Shown here one piece after another: positions 1 through 10,683 of a stretch of DNA of 64,000 nucleotides. Location: contig JAQQWL010000002.1 of the NCBI GenBank assembly GCA_038363925.1, positions 5,270,001-5,334,000 on the forward strand, given 5' to 3'. Within the stretch, counting starts at the first letter, position 1. Each line of letters starts with the position of its first letter. The stretch is from Apiospora phragmitis (Eukaryota; Ascomycota; Sordariomycetes; Amphisphaeriales; Apiosporaceae). The notes under the pieces are model-generated. The model made no database searches. It was not told where the DNA came from and was given only the letters and a program-made list of their open reading frames with translations. Both the position numbers and the translations under genes were made by a program.

Positions 1-220
1 CCAATTGACAGTAATTTAGGTGCTTAGTATTAAGCACATTAACACAAAGCCATTTGGATTATCGCATTATAGCTATTTGACATTGCTACGTCAGGGTTGA
101 GTATTAACCAAATGTAGCCGCCGTCGACTACGATTCCACCCGTAGGCATCTTGTAATCTCGAGTGCATCCTAGGAATCCGTTAGCAAAGCTTGGTATGAG
201 ATAAATTCACCTGTATCGCA
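1..220. other. Edge region downstream of the O-methyltransferase
   Basis: This is non-coding as far as I can see. It is moderately AT-rich and holds a short perfect hairpin at 20-37 (GTGCTTA and TAAGCAC around GTAT). It would include the 3' untranslated region of the leftward methyltransferase gene. Confidence 0.5.
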
Positions 221-1143
221 TCATCTTACCGGTACACCACTGGGCTCCCAACCCTCGACGAATTTGCTATCGTAGACAAGCTCGGGTCTTCCCTTCGGGC
301 CATTGCCATCTGCGCTGGACGCCTTCTGGCGTTTCTGTTCGACCGAGCTTCTGACATAATCGAGATACGGAGGGTTCCCGGGTTTAACAACTAGACACTC
401 AACGTTAGTCCTCCACAGCACACATCGTAGCTTTGAACACTCCACTAAGGCTTTTCCCTTACCATTGTCGGCCGCGTAGACGGATCCAAGTCCTACAATC
501 CCAAGCTCTTCGCAGAGCTTCAAGTCTTCGGTGTAAAGAGGCTTGTAGTGGTCGAGGAAGAGGAGGTCAATGCGCTCTAGCTGGCCTGTCTTGTGAAGCC
601 GCCGTAAAGAGTCGGAGCTACCGCCGACGACGACCTTGACGACGTCGCTGAGTCCCGCCAGATCTACCAGCATGGAGATGACGGCGCCGAACTCGGGGCT
701 CTTCTCCAGGCTGAAGTAGCGTTTCCCGCCAGCTTCCTTCAAAGCAGCACCAAAAGCGATGGCAGAGTAGCCAACATAGCCGCCCAGCTCGAGCATGACT
801 CGAGGCTTCTCTTTCTTGATGAGATCAACTACGGTCTTGGACTTGTACTCGCCAATGTTCATGAGGTACTTCTTCGTGCGCCCGTACTCGTCAATGGCGT
901 CGAGGACCTTTTGGGGGTTTCCTCGCAGCTCCTCGAGTCTCGGGTGGCCGTACATGAAGTGCAGCAGCGCGATTTCGCGGCCATCGTCAAACTGGATGGA
1001 TTGAACAGTCAGTCAAATCGGAACCCTCACAGCAGAAAAAGTAAACTCGCCAAGGTGCGATTCGGAGATATACTGACGTAGACATCTTCCTGAGGCTGGT
1101 ACGCCTGTCCCTCGAAGTCGGCTTGCTTCAGTGTGCTGCCCAT
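221..1143 (-). CDS. O-methyltransferase (catechol-OMT-like), mycosporine cluster
   Basis: Two exons, 1143-1078 and 991-221, joined by an 86-base GTCAGT...CCAG intron, give about 278 residues. I chose the ATG at 1143 because its 22-residue exon (MGSTLKQADF...) splices in frame into FDDGREIALLHF, the usual lead-in of fungal catechol O-methyltransferase-like proteins. The SAM-binding motif I is visible as MLELGGYVGYSAIAF, an acidic ribose contact follows in YFSLEKSPEF, and the metal-site region reads IDLLFLDHYKPLY then YAADN. It should transfer a methyl group from S-adenosylmethionine. Next to a desmethyl-4-deoxygadusol synthase-like gene, transcribed divergently across about 1 kb, the likely substrate is desmethyl-4-deoxygadusol, giving 4-deoxygadusol, as done by the cyanobacterial mycosporine methyltransferase. 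The family call is firm from motifs; the substrate is inferred from the neighbours. No frame break is seen. Confidence 0.87.
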
Positions 1144-2186
1144 GGTAACAAGGCCGCTAAGTCAGATGTGCCTTGGGACTCAGTACGAGGGTGGAAGAAG
1201 GCAATTGCGTATATCTCCAGGTATGAAATGGTTTACGGTAGGTTTCCAAGTGATATTCACACGCCTGCCAGAGTTTTCACGCTCCGGGGACTGTCTGTTA
1301 CTGCTGTGCAGCTCATAGTCTCCCAGGCAACAGTCGGCAGCTACGCATCCATCCAGGTTCAAGCCCCGCTTGCAGCCGAGGAATTGGAGTTACGTTGTTC
1401 TTCCACAGCTAACGGTTCGAAGAGGTCACCATCTCGTGTCTTGAAGTCATTGACTTTGTCCGTTGGCTGGTAGAGGCCAGCCAAGGCCAGCCATGGTCCC
1501 CACCTGTTTCCTGTGGCTGTCCTACGTCGTGATGGCCAGCTCTCCTTAGCGCCGGATCTAGAGAGCATAGGCAGATAAGCGAGATGGGGGGGGGCTTGGT
1601 CCGGGCCTTGGGGTCTACATCCGGGAATGGTGGTTGATTGGAATTGGCCGAATGGAAAATTTGGATCTGCTTTGGAAATGGCATTTTGGGACTTTCCCAT
1701 CCGATCTTGACCCCCCCTTTCACCCCTATGCTAGCCCCTGTTGATGCTAGCGCCAGGGGATGCGGCGCCGTCTAAGCTATCCTGGCCGGCAGTGTCTTAA
1801 TATGTTTTGGTATGGAAATGTGACAGAAACCGCAAGGTGATCATTGGAACGGCGCAGACGGTGCGAGGAACTAAGATGTCCCTTGCAGTTGGCTGCAGTC
1901 CTCGACAAAGAGTCGTCGTGTCAACAACTGGCTATCATGACGGCGTTGATTACCCGATGCGGCAGTTCCTGGTCTGCTTGGCAGGCATTATTTGAAGGCC
2001 ATGGCCGGCATCTAACTCGGGGTTTCCACGGTCCCAGCCCAACTCAGTCTTCTTGTCTCTTCAGATCTCTCTCGGATACCGGCGACAAAACGATAAGGTG
2101 TACTAGCATCCCTTTGAGCCAATAGCCACTCCCGTGACACTTCTCTACCCACATTCGCCAGCCTCCCTTTCCCCTCACCCTCCAAA
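1144..2186. promoter_or_regulatory. Divergent promoter region between methyltransferase and cyclase
   Basis: About 1 kb separates the two start codons, and no coding region is convincing in it. The 60 bases before the cyclase ATG are pyrimidine-rich (CCTCCCTTTCCCCTCACCCT), as is common in fungal 5' leaders. The arrangement would allow shared control of the first two pathway steps. I did not identify a specific operator. Confidence 0.45.
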
Positions 2187-3756
2187 ATGTCTGATCTCAA
2201 GGCGAATGTCCAGGAGACCAAGGCGGGTTTCCACGTCGAGGGCTATGAGAAGATCGAGTATAACTTCACCTTCGTGGACGGCGTCTTCGACGTCGCCAAC
2301 TCGGGCCTGGCCGACTGCTACAAAAATGGGGACGCGTACTGGCCGTGACGGACAAGAACGTCTTCAGCATGTACGGCAAGAAGATGGAGCGGTACTTTGA
2401 GCACTACGGCCTCACTCTCAAAGTGCACAAGACCTCCATTGGCGAGAAGGCCAAGACCATCGACACGTACTTGAGCATCTGCGACTCCATGACCGAGTTC
2501 GGCATCATCCGCAAGGAGCCCGTCCTGGTTGTCGGTGGAGGGCTGGTCACTGACGTCGCTGGGTAAGTTCTTATCATCCCACTGAGTATTCGACGAGCAA
2601 CTCTCAACTGACGCTTGGCAATAGATTTGCTTGCGCCTCTTACCGACGAAACACCAACTTCATCCGTGTGCCCACCACCGTCATCGGCCTCATCGATGCC
2701 AGTGTCTCCATCAAAGTCGCCGTCAACTACGGCAACTACAAGAACCGCCTCGGCGCCTACCACGCCCCCATGCACACATTCCTGGACTTCACATTCCTGC
2801 GCACCCTGCCCATCGCCCAGGTGCGAAACGGGTTCGCCGAGTTGATCAAGATTTCCTCGTGCTCTCACCTGCAGGTCTTCGACCTGCTGGACAAGTTCTG
2901 CGAGCAGCTCATTGAGCGCAAGTTCGGACGTGGAGACGGCGCCACATCGCAGCTGAAGACAGCCGCGGATATCGTGAGTCCACACTGATGCCCAATGACC
3001 GAAGTCATTGTTACTGACTCTGCATTAGATCAACCGGGAGGCCATTTACGAGATGCTCAAGCTCGAGTCCCCTAACCTGCACGAGATTGGACTCGACCGT
3101 GTCATCGCCTACGGACACACCTGGTCGCCTCTGCACGAGCTGATCCCCGAGACCCCCTTGCGCCACGGCCACGCCATCTCCATCGACATGGCTTTCACTG
3201 CCACCCTTGCCAAGAAGCGGGGTCTACTCTCCGATGCGGAGCACACACGCCTTCTCACACTTTCTCCAGAGCCGGTCTCTCCATCGACCACCCCCTCTTC
3301 GACAACGACGTGGTCGACAAGGGCACCGCGGCCATCCTCAAGACCCGTGACGGCCTCCTTCGTCTGGCCGTGCCCAACCCTCTGGGCAGCTGCACATTCT
3401 TGAACGATGTTTCGGTGGGGGAGCTTCAAGAGGCGCTGCGCGTGCACAAGGAGGCCTGCAAGACGTACCCCCGCGAAGGTGCTGGTCTGGAGGCCTACGT
3501 GGACAGTAGCGACACTGGTTATACCGACAACGCGACCGAGGAGCTGGGCGTGGAGGCTGCGGCCAAGCAAGCCGGCGTCCTCTCCGAGTCACAGAGCGCC
3601 AATGGCACGAACGGTCACACGAACGGCCACAGCAATGACTACGCCAACGGTCACGCCAATGACAATGAATCTCTGCTTGAGAAAGCGAAGAATGTGATCA
3701 ACGGCCAAACCAACGGTCTGCTCAATGGACCTAATGGCATCAAGGCTCAGGCGTAG
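2187..3756 (+). CDS. Sugar-phosphate cyclase, desmethyl-4-deoxygadusol synthase-like (two frame breaks)
   Basis: Exons 2187-2562, 2625-2973 and 3029-3756 (introns of 62 and 55 bases) encode about 484 residues of the dehydroquinate synthase superfamily. The NAD site reads [10 protein letters not shown], then [20 protein letters not shown] and [10 protein letters not shown]; the metal-site part includes [15 protein letters not shown] and [10 protein letters not shown]. The SIKVAVN...KNRLGAYH variant is what I recall for sedoheptulose-7-phosphate cyclases (DDGS/EEVS) rather than true dehydroquinate synthase. The reaction would convert sedoheptulose 7-phosphate to desmethyl-4-deoxygadusol. Two single-base losses break the frame: in an A run at 2322-2326 (before KWGRVLAV) and in a T run at 3261-3263 (before [15 protein letters not shown]). 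Both resemble the homopolymer errors seen elsewhere in the window. The last 60 or so residues form an Asn/Gly/His-rich tail outside the fold. DDGS against EEVS needs a phylogeny. Confidence 0.85.
2322..2326 (+). other. Frame break in cyclase (A run, one base short)
   Basis: The frame starting at 2187 hits a stop at 2346-2348, while family-like coding ([14 protein letters not shown]) continues in the frame one base back. One missing base in the A run at 2322-2326 explains this without an intron. Confidence 0.75.
3261..3263 (+). other. Frame break in cyclase (T run, one base short)
   Basis: After [10 protein letters not shown] the conserved continuation [13 protein letters not shown] is found one base back. 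There are no splice signals between, so a missing T is the simplest explanation. Confidence 0.75.
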
Positions 3757-4218
3757 TAGGCAAAACACGTTTTGGGCATTAACTACATGAAAAGGCATAG
3801 CGTTCATCACCAACGGCGGATGTTGGTTTGGGGATATGATATGATTTTCCGGAGTATTAGGATGTTATCATCATGATGTGTAGAGCGTTAGCCGCGTCCA
3901 TGTCAGATATGCTAGATGGATAAGCATACACGCCAAGTCCTACAGAAGCATACTTGCAGACTGGATGAACCTTACGACCGAACGTCCGAAATGGACGTGG
4001 CCGGCATCAAGAAGAAGGGCAAATCTTTGATCAAGACGGACAGAATGACAAGAACAATCAATACAACGATCTTACCCCTTAATGGACTACATCTGACAGT
4101 CCACGGTGGTCGACGCTAGAAATTCTAGATAAAAATTAATTTCATTAAACAATACACTCACTTCCGGGTTGCGAACGATCTATGTCTAATTACTATAGTG
4201 GGAAATAATGAGGCTAGG
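3757..4218. other. Cyclase 3' region grading into AT-rich DNA
   Basis: The first 350 bases are ordinary unique-looking sequence and probably contain the cyclase 3' untranslated region. From about 4,120 base composition drops sharply to AT-rich. No gene is seen. Confidence 0.5.
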
Positions 4219-4249
4219 TAAACATTATATCGGCGAAACATTATACATT

Positions 4250-4276
4250 AAGCTAAAGCACCCCCTCACGGGCCAC
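4250..4276 (+). repeat. Left terminal inverted repeat core
   Basis: This 27-base segment is an exact reverse complement of 6068-6094. Extra bases between this core and the outer AACATTATA block (4230-4249) are not matched on the right side and contain a second copy of AAACATTATA, suggesting a small local duplication. Confidence 0.85.
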
Positions 4277-6067
4277 TTTACTGAGCTACCGTTACCCCTG
4301 TAATTAAAGCCATTTCTACGGCTAGAATTAATGTAAATACACTATCTTTCGTTATTTTTAATAATAATATAATCCTCCGCCTCCGTACCATTATCTTTTA
4401 TAGCTTCTATAACGTTACGAGGCCCTCTTAACACTTCGACATCGCTAGCTTCGTCCTCGTATACGACCCTACCCCTTAGCCTCCGCTTAGCCCGGCGTAT
4501 ATTAACTATACGAATAAATCGTTATCCCGGTACGATTTTTACCTTTTAACATACTCTCGTAGTTTTTTTATCGAGTTTAGTTTAAAAATAATCGACCTAA
4601 GCTTTAAAATACGTAATTTTATTAATACTTTAATTTAAAGCCTTATTAACCTTTTTAATAAAGAGTTATTAAAAGGGTATTTTAAAAATAAAGTCCGTAA
4701 TAATTAATTTTTAATTATTTCCGATAACTTTAAACGTACCTAGATAACCCTTACATCTTTTAAAATAACGTATTTTAATAATAACGGCTTCGAGCAATCC
4801 CGTAAATAAATCCTAACCGTTTTTTAAACGTTTTTAATTATAAAAAGAATTAATATATTAATCCTAACCTAGCGGTATACCTTTAATATATTTATTTTCG
4901 TAAGCTTTAATTTAAAAACCGTATTTAAATACTTCTTTAAAATAATTTTTAACCTTCTCTTTAATAAATTAAAAACTCTTATATTTAAAACCTATATTAT
5001 ATAATTATAATATAATTTATAAAAAATTAACTATATTTTATTTAAAAAATAAAGCTATAAAAAATTATCGTTTATATATAATTTATAATTATTATAAATT
5101 AAGATAACCTATTTATTATTATAACGAGACCGTATATAAAGAATAAAAATATTTTAAATTTAATCTAAAACTATAGCATTATTAATCCACCCTCTAGGCG
5201 ACGCTCTAAACCGCCAGTTATCCTAAAGATAGCCGTCTTAATCTAAAAACCACTAGCTTTAGACGTCGGCCCCCTTAAAAATAACCAGCGGCGGGGAGGG
5301 GTACCCTATTACAGCCTATACACTCCAGGGCAGTAATCTATTCCCCTTTCTCGACGTCTTTTTTAAAAGCTAGATAGCTAATGGCTTCGGCAACTACCTA
5401 ATGATCACCGCTAACGCCTTAGCCGATACCCATTTCGTCAGTATTATAAAAGCGTTCAAAAAGGATATTAGCCAGCTTTAAAATATTAAATCTATCGAAA
5501 AAAATATTAATATTTACTACTATAACTTTATTAACCCGGCTATAATTAATTATTTTTAACTTTATAGTTTTAACGGACTCGTTTTTAATTAAAAAACGGG
5601 TATATTATTATTATTTTAAAATATAAGAAGCCCTGGAAACGTTTAATATTCGTTAAGCTATAAACCTAAACTTAATTAACGTTAATACGAAATTTAACCT
5701 AGCTTAATTAACGGCCTAATATACTAATTCGCCTTTTAAAAATAGTAATAATATTTACTAATCCTTATTAAACTTATTTTTAATAAATATACCGGCAAGA
5801 CGGCGTTAGATATATAATCGAGGGGCTAATTATTTATAGGCGGATTTATAAATAGTTGCTCCGAGCTTTATATCGCGTACAGTAGCCTATATACGCTTTT
5901 AAATATTAAACGAAAATATCGTTATAAAAAGTAGAAATAAGCGAAAAAAATAAAGGTAATAATAACTTTAAAAAATAAAAAGTAATAATTAAATTAAAAA
6001 GTTTTCTAATTAGGATACACGGTGAAAAGACGCGTTTATAAGGTAAAACGCGGTGGCCCGTAACGGG

Positions 6068-6094
6068 GTGGCCCGTGAGGGGGTGCTTTAGCTT
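6068..6094 (-). repeat. Right terminal inverted repeat core
   Basis: This is the exact reverse complement of 4250-4276. Just inside it, GTGGCCCGT is repeated (about 6,053 and 6,068), a short subterminal direct repeat. Confidence 0.85.
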
Positions 6095-6115
6095 ATTTAT
6101 TTATTATAATGTTTA

Positions 6116-7296
6116 CTCGTTAACTTTAAAGTAACTTATATATATTTAAATAACGAGTTTAATATTTATATTTAAGTATTTTAAATAATTTAAGAATAAT
6201 AACTATAGAAATATATTTTTATTAATTATATGTTTAGATTTTATTCGTAACCTCCCTTATAAATCTTTTTTTATAACCTTATTATATAATTTTTAAAATT
6301 TTAAACCGGTAATATATACCCGGAAGGTATAAAAATACTTTACGGAGAAATATTTTTTAAAGAATAAATATTAATAAACATTATTTTAATAAATAAATAA
6401 TATTTCGGCGGGCAAACATTTATTTTTAAATAAACGTCTATTATAACGGGCAAACATCTTTTCCCTTAAATAATATCTATCCGCCCCCCCCCCCCCCAAA
6501 AAAAAAAACCCCCTGCCACTGCAGTACGTACTACTATAACATAACTAGGTACATATGAAAGACCCATGGCATTTTTCATAATTGCTTTGCTGCTCTCATT
6601 TCTGCCTTTCGTGATCCGGATGTTTTCCTCCGAATGTATGTGCCTCCCCTGTTCACTGGCATGTGCGAAGGTCAAGTCATGACGTCTACCACATGCATAG
6701 CGTCTGCATAACATAGGGTTGCAGCTGAGCCCGCCAAGGCAAAGTCAACAGTTCCAATCTCCAACCAAATATATTAACTTGTTGGTGGAACCAGGAATTA
6801 AGAAAGTAAAGAAACCCGGTTAGCACGATCCGTTCCGGGCGACCCTGCGGCTGACGAAAGAATGTCGATTGGCGGGCCGCGCCAGGCAGATTCCCATGAT
6901 TCATCAAAGCCAGATCTAGTGGGGCGTTCCCCCGTCGTGGCCCCGGCAATTCACCCGGGTATTCAAGCTAGGCGACCCTCGAATGATCGCTTAGAGCTTC
7001 TGAGCTACTGCAAGGCATCCGCGATTGCCTCCCTAGCGACCCTAGCTATCCAGCTAGCTTGTCCTAGGTCTTGGCCGGTGTGGCACTCATGAACCCGTGG
7101 AGACCCGCTGGCTTCCCATACCAGAGTACCCGTTTACTCGTGAACAGCATACTTAGTTGGTCCATGGTGTAGAGAGGCTAAGTGAAAGTGAAGGCTGAGC
7201 ACCGTTGGTGAGAGTTTGTTAATCACACAATTTCGCTTCGATCAACCAACCACGAGCATCATCGTAACATCAGCTGGGACAGCTTGACACTTAACC
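6116..7296. other. AT-rich flank, homopolymer block, then promoter of the ATP-grasp gene
   Basis: AT-rich, RIP-like DNA continues to about 6,480 and contains two copies of CGGGCAAACAT (about 6,409 and 6,449). At 6484-6512 a run of 14 C, 10 A and 5 C marks the abrupt return to normal composition. The rest, up to the ATG at 7297, is GC-balanced and carries no convincing gene. It should hold the promoter of the ATP-grasp gene. Confidence 0.55.
6484..6512. repeat. Homopolymer block C14-A10-C5 at the AT-rich boundary
   Basis: Three consecutive homopolymer runs sit exactly where the AT-rich block ends. The run lengths are likely to be inaccurate, and the block may mark an assembly join or an old insertion end. 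Confidence 0.7.
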
Positions 7297-8941
7297 ATGA
7301 TGGCTGAATATCCCTTATCAGACACCATCCGAACGTTCAGTCTCATTGCCCTCAACATTCTCCTCTTGCCTCTATCGCTCCTCACGCTGTGCCTCGGCCA
7401 CGTTGCCCAATACGTCTTTCCTCAGTCCACCTCCTCTCCCGTCCACCACCGCGAAGAAGATGCTCGAGACCGCCGTACCATCTTGGTGACGGGCGTCGGG
7501 ATGGCCAAGGGCCTGGCCCTGGCCCGGGCCTTCCACCTGTCCGGCCACCGCGTCATCGGCGCCGACTTCGAGTCGCCGGGGATCCCGTGCCCGGGGCGCT
7601 CGTCGCGGAGCCTGTCGGCCTTCTACCGCCTGCCGAAGCCGACGCCGAGTCCTAACAAGTCCAAGGCGGGTGGCGCTGCTGACGCGTACGTCGAGCGGCT
7701 CGTCGACATCGTCCAGACCGACGGCATCGACCTCTGGGTCTCGTGCTCGGGCGTGGCCAGCGCGGCCGAGGACGCCGTGGCCAAGGAGGCCCTCGAGCGC
7801 CGCACCCGGTGCCGCTGCGTCCAGTTCGACCGCGCGACCACGATGCGGCTGCACGAGAAGGACTGCTTCATGCGGAAGACGGCGCGGCTCGGACTGCCTT
7901 GCCCGGAGACGCACACCGTGACTTCGCAGCGGGAGATCCTGGGCATTCTTTACGCCTCTTCTTCTTCTTCTTCTTCTTCTTCGGCCTCACCAGCTCCTGA
8001 AACCAATGACGACGAGAAGCAACAGAAGAAGAACCAGAAGAAGAAGCAGTTCATCCTCAAGCCCATCGGCGTCGACGACGCGAACCGCGGCAATATGACA
8101 CTTCTGCCCCTGCCCACGCGCCGCGAGACCGAGGCCTACCTCGCCCGCCTCCCCGAAATATCCACCACGAACTCCTGGATCGCGCAGCAGTTCGTGCCCG
8201 GCGGCGAGGAGTACTGCACGCACGCGCTCGTGGTCCGGGGCCAGGTCCGCTGCTTCGCGGCCTGCCCCAGTGCAGAGCTGCTGATGCATTACCGGCCGCT
8301 GCCGGCGGATTCGGCGCTGGCGCGGGCCATGCTGCGGTTCACGCGCGAGTTCGTGGCGCGGTCCGAAGGCGGAGCAACGATGACGGGGCATTTGAGCTTT
8401 GACTTCATGGTCGAGGATGACGGGGTTACCGAGCAGGGGTTCCAGAGGAATATGTATGCCATCGAGTGCAACCCGCGCGCCCATACCGCCGTCGTCCTGT
8501 TCGCGCAGCCAGGGCCTGAGATGCGCGATATGGTGCGCGCGTACCTGTCTGCCATCGAGCCTAAGAGCAAAATCAACGGCAGCAGTACTGCAGCAAGGAC
8601 GAATGGAGACGGCGAGGAGGCCGATGAGATGGATTTGGTCACGCCACCGTCGGGCGCGCAGTCGCGGTACTGGATCGGACACGACCTGTTGTCCCTAGTC
8701 GTCCATCCGGCTTATCGGCTTGCTACCGGTCGCATCTCTCTCCGAGAGTTCATCGGTGGCATCATTACATTCTGCGCCCATGTTCTCACCTGGAAAGAAG
8801 GGACGTGGGTGAGTTGGGAACCCATGGCCTGCGATCACGCTCTACCATGCATACTGGCCGCTGAGCATCATCGATGCCTGGTGGCAGGGGCGGCGATGGA
8901 CCAGGGTCAACGTCAGCACCACCAAGATGTTCAATTGCTAG
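7297..8941 (+). CDS. ATP-grasp ligase, mycosporine-type (one frame break near the C-terminus)
   Basis: The protein begins with a hydrophobic helix (LIALNILLLPLSLLTLCLG, about residues 14-32), then an NAD(P)-like beta strand (TILVTGVGMAKGLALARAFH). The ATP-grasp fold follows with FILKPIGVDDANRG, WIAQQFVPGGEEYCTHALV, and the metal-site segment HLSFDFMV...YAIECNPRAHTAVVLF. It should use ATP to join an amino acid to 4-deoxygadusol, giving a mycosporine, as the cyanobacterial MysC-type enzyme does with glycine. Its likely amino acid is unknown. An extra base in the C run at 8821-8823 shifts the frame. The real ending (PWPAITLYHAYWPLSIIDAW to STTKMFNC) lies one base over and stops at 8941, giving about 547 residues; the uncorrected frame runs on to 9030 in unrelated sequence. 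A TTC repeat at 7959-7982 encodes a serine run inside a family-variable loop. Confidence 0.85.
8821..8823 (+). other. Frame break in ATP-grasp gene (C run, one base too many)
   Basis: Up to TWVSWE the ligase reads in one frame; the conserved aromatic-rich C-terminus (AYWPLSIIDAWWQGRRWTRV) reads in the next. No stop or splice signal intervenes, so an extra C is the simplest explanation. Confidence 0.7.
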
Positions 8942-9238
8942 ACGTCGAGTATATGCGACCGTGGACGAAGCCAATGATGTCAGCAAAAGAATACACGGTG
9001 TACCTAATTGGATGGCTGCTCGGCGCTTAAGTGGTCAGGGCCAGATGTTGAGTTCAATCCAATGTCATTCGTCAATAGGGGGCTCTTAGCAAGAAGCGGG
9101 AGTAATGTGAATGAATAAAGTAGGATTGGAGCATAATACAGACGCGTCAATCTAAACAAACCCACGATTATTCGAAGTAAGCTCCATGATAGTTTGGAAT
9201 GATTTCATTTCGTGGCCCGAGATGCTTGGCGTCTATGT

Positions 9239-10152
9239 CTAGTTATCAACAGCCTGCACAATCGAGCCCGCCGCCCCCTGGTTCAACCCGTTCAGCACGT
9301 CCATATCCTCCTTATCAAGCGCGAAGCCGTAGACATCTGCATTCTTTTGGATGCGGCCCTCATTGTCGCTCTTGGGCAGCGGGATCCAGTTCCTCTCCAG
9401 GCAGTACCGGACCAGCACCTGGTTCGGCGTCACCCCGTGCTTCTCGGCCACTTTTACCAAGGTCGGGTCCGCCGCCTTGGTGTTCCGGACGAGGGGGCAG
9501 TAGGCCTCGATGGCAATGCCCTGCTTTCCGCAGTACTCGACGATCTCGGTTTGTTGCGACCAGGGATGTAGCTATTGAGGAATCAGAATCATTAGACCAG
9601 GGGGGAGTATCGAGACACTTTGCTTACCTCAATCTGATTGACGTGCGGAGGCCAGACCTTGGCAAATTCCTTCAGCTCCTCGATATGCTGGATGCCAAAG
9701 TTGCTGACGCCAATACTCTTGGCCTTGCCCTCCTGGTGCAGCCGCTCGAGTGCCTGCCAGAGCATCTTGCGGCCCTGCGCGCCACCGCAGTTGGGGCTGT
9801 GAATCAAGAACAAGTCCACATAGCCGCCAGACCCATCCTTACCGGCGTCCAGCTCCCGCACGCTCTCGACGCACTTATGGTAGTTCTGGTCCACCGACGC
9901 GGCCGGGCTGAGGATCTTGGTGGTGAGGAAGACGTCGCCGCGGCCGAGCCCGGACCGCCGCACCGCCTCGCCCACCTCGGCCTCGTTGGCGTAGTACTGC
10001 GCCGTGTCGATGTGGCGGTAGCCGGCACGCAGGGCCGTGAGGCATGACTGGACGCACAGGTCGGGGGGTGACTTGTAGACGCCGAAGCCGAGCTGCGGGA
10101 TCGGGTGGGCGCTCGCGAGGCGGAGCGTGTCGGTGATGGTCCTCTTCGCCAT
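9239..10152 (-). CDS. Aldo-keto reductase
   Basis: Exons 10152-9628 and 9571-9239, joined by a 56-base GTAAGC...ATAG intron, give 285 residues, a normal length for a monomeric aldo-keto reductase. Visible landmarks: IPQLGFGVYKS near the start, the catalytic Asp/Tyr in HIDTAQYYANE, Lys in FLTTKI, His in DLFLIHSPN, IGVSNFGIQHIEEL, the substrate-side HPWSQQTEIVEYC, and the NADPH-binding IPLPKSDNEGRI. It reduces aldehydes or ketones to alcohols with NADPH. It sits between the ATP-grasp gene and the divergently placed NRPS-like reductase. A role in reducing an aldehyde released by that enzyme to an alcohol is attractive, but it is inferred from position only. The frame is intact. Confidence 0.88.
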
Positions 10153-10683
10153 TTTGGATTGGTTGATGATGTTTAGATTTGCTGTCGATAGTGTGGTGTG
10201 GCGTGGTTTGGTCAACGTGCACTGGATATTACTCGAGAACAGTTTCAGCCCATCCAATAGTTGCGTGGCGCGGTGGTCTCTCCGAAGGGTGCATGTCTTG
10301 CAGGTGCATCCAAATCTCTGGTGGAGTGAACGAGGCACCGCATGCAAGTCGATTACGTCATAATCATGCCTAGCATTGATATTAGGCCGAAGCAAACCTC
10401 GCTGCATCTAGTTCACTCTTGAGCTGGTTATATGACGGCTTGAAATGAAATTCCTATACGACTTCTGTAGTAGTCGTAGTCCATCCGGGTCATGATGTAC
10501 TTGGGAAGTGGGGGTGTGCCCCGACACACACACTGTCATCGCCATTAGCGATTGCGACGCCCTCTTTACGCCACACAAAATATCCCCGGTTGAGCCAAGT
10601 ACTCATCAGCTATTCAAGTGGCTTTCTGAAAAGTTGGAATTGAGGCCGCGCTGAATTCACGAGAGAAACCATTGAGAGTAGCT
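10153..10683. promoter_or_regulatory. Divergent promoter between aldo-keto reductase and NRPS-like gene
   Basis: About 530 bases separate the two start codons. No coding potential is convincing. The region could serve both genes; I see no specific known site. Confidence 0.45.

Larger units (their letters stand above)
4219..6115. mobile_element. RIP-mutated DNA transposon remnant (Tc1/mariner or pogo-like) with TIRs
   Basis: Terminal inverted repeats are present. A perfect 27-base core at 4250-4276 (starting AAGCTAAAGCACCCCCTCAC) recurs reverse-complemented at 6068-6094. A second matching block, AACATTATA at 4221-4229 and TATAATGTT at 6105-6113, lies outside it. The outermost repeats are flanked by TA on both sides (4219-4220 and 6114-6115), the target duplication of the Tc1/mariner/pogo superfamily. 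The length of about 1.89 kb matches fungal Fot1/Pot2-type elements. The interior is extremely A+T-rich, full of TTAA/TATA words and stop codons, with no open transposase, as expected after RIP. GC-rich islands survive at about 5,190-5,340. Orientation and exact family cannot be settled because no transposase motif is readable. Confidence 0.72.
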
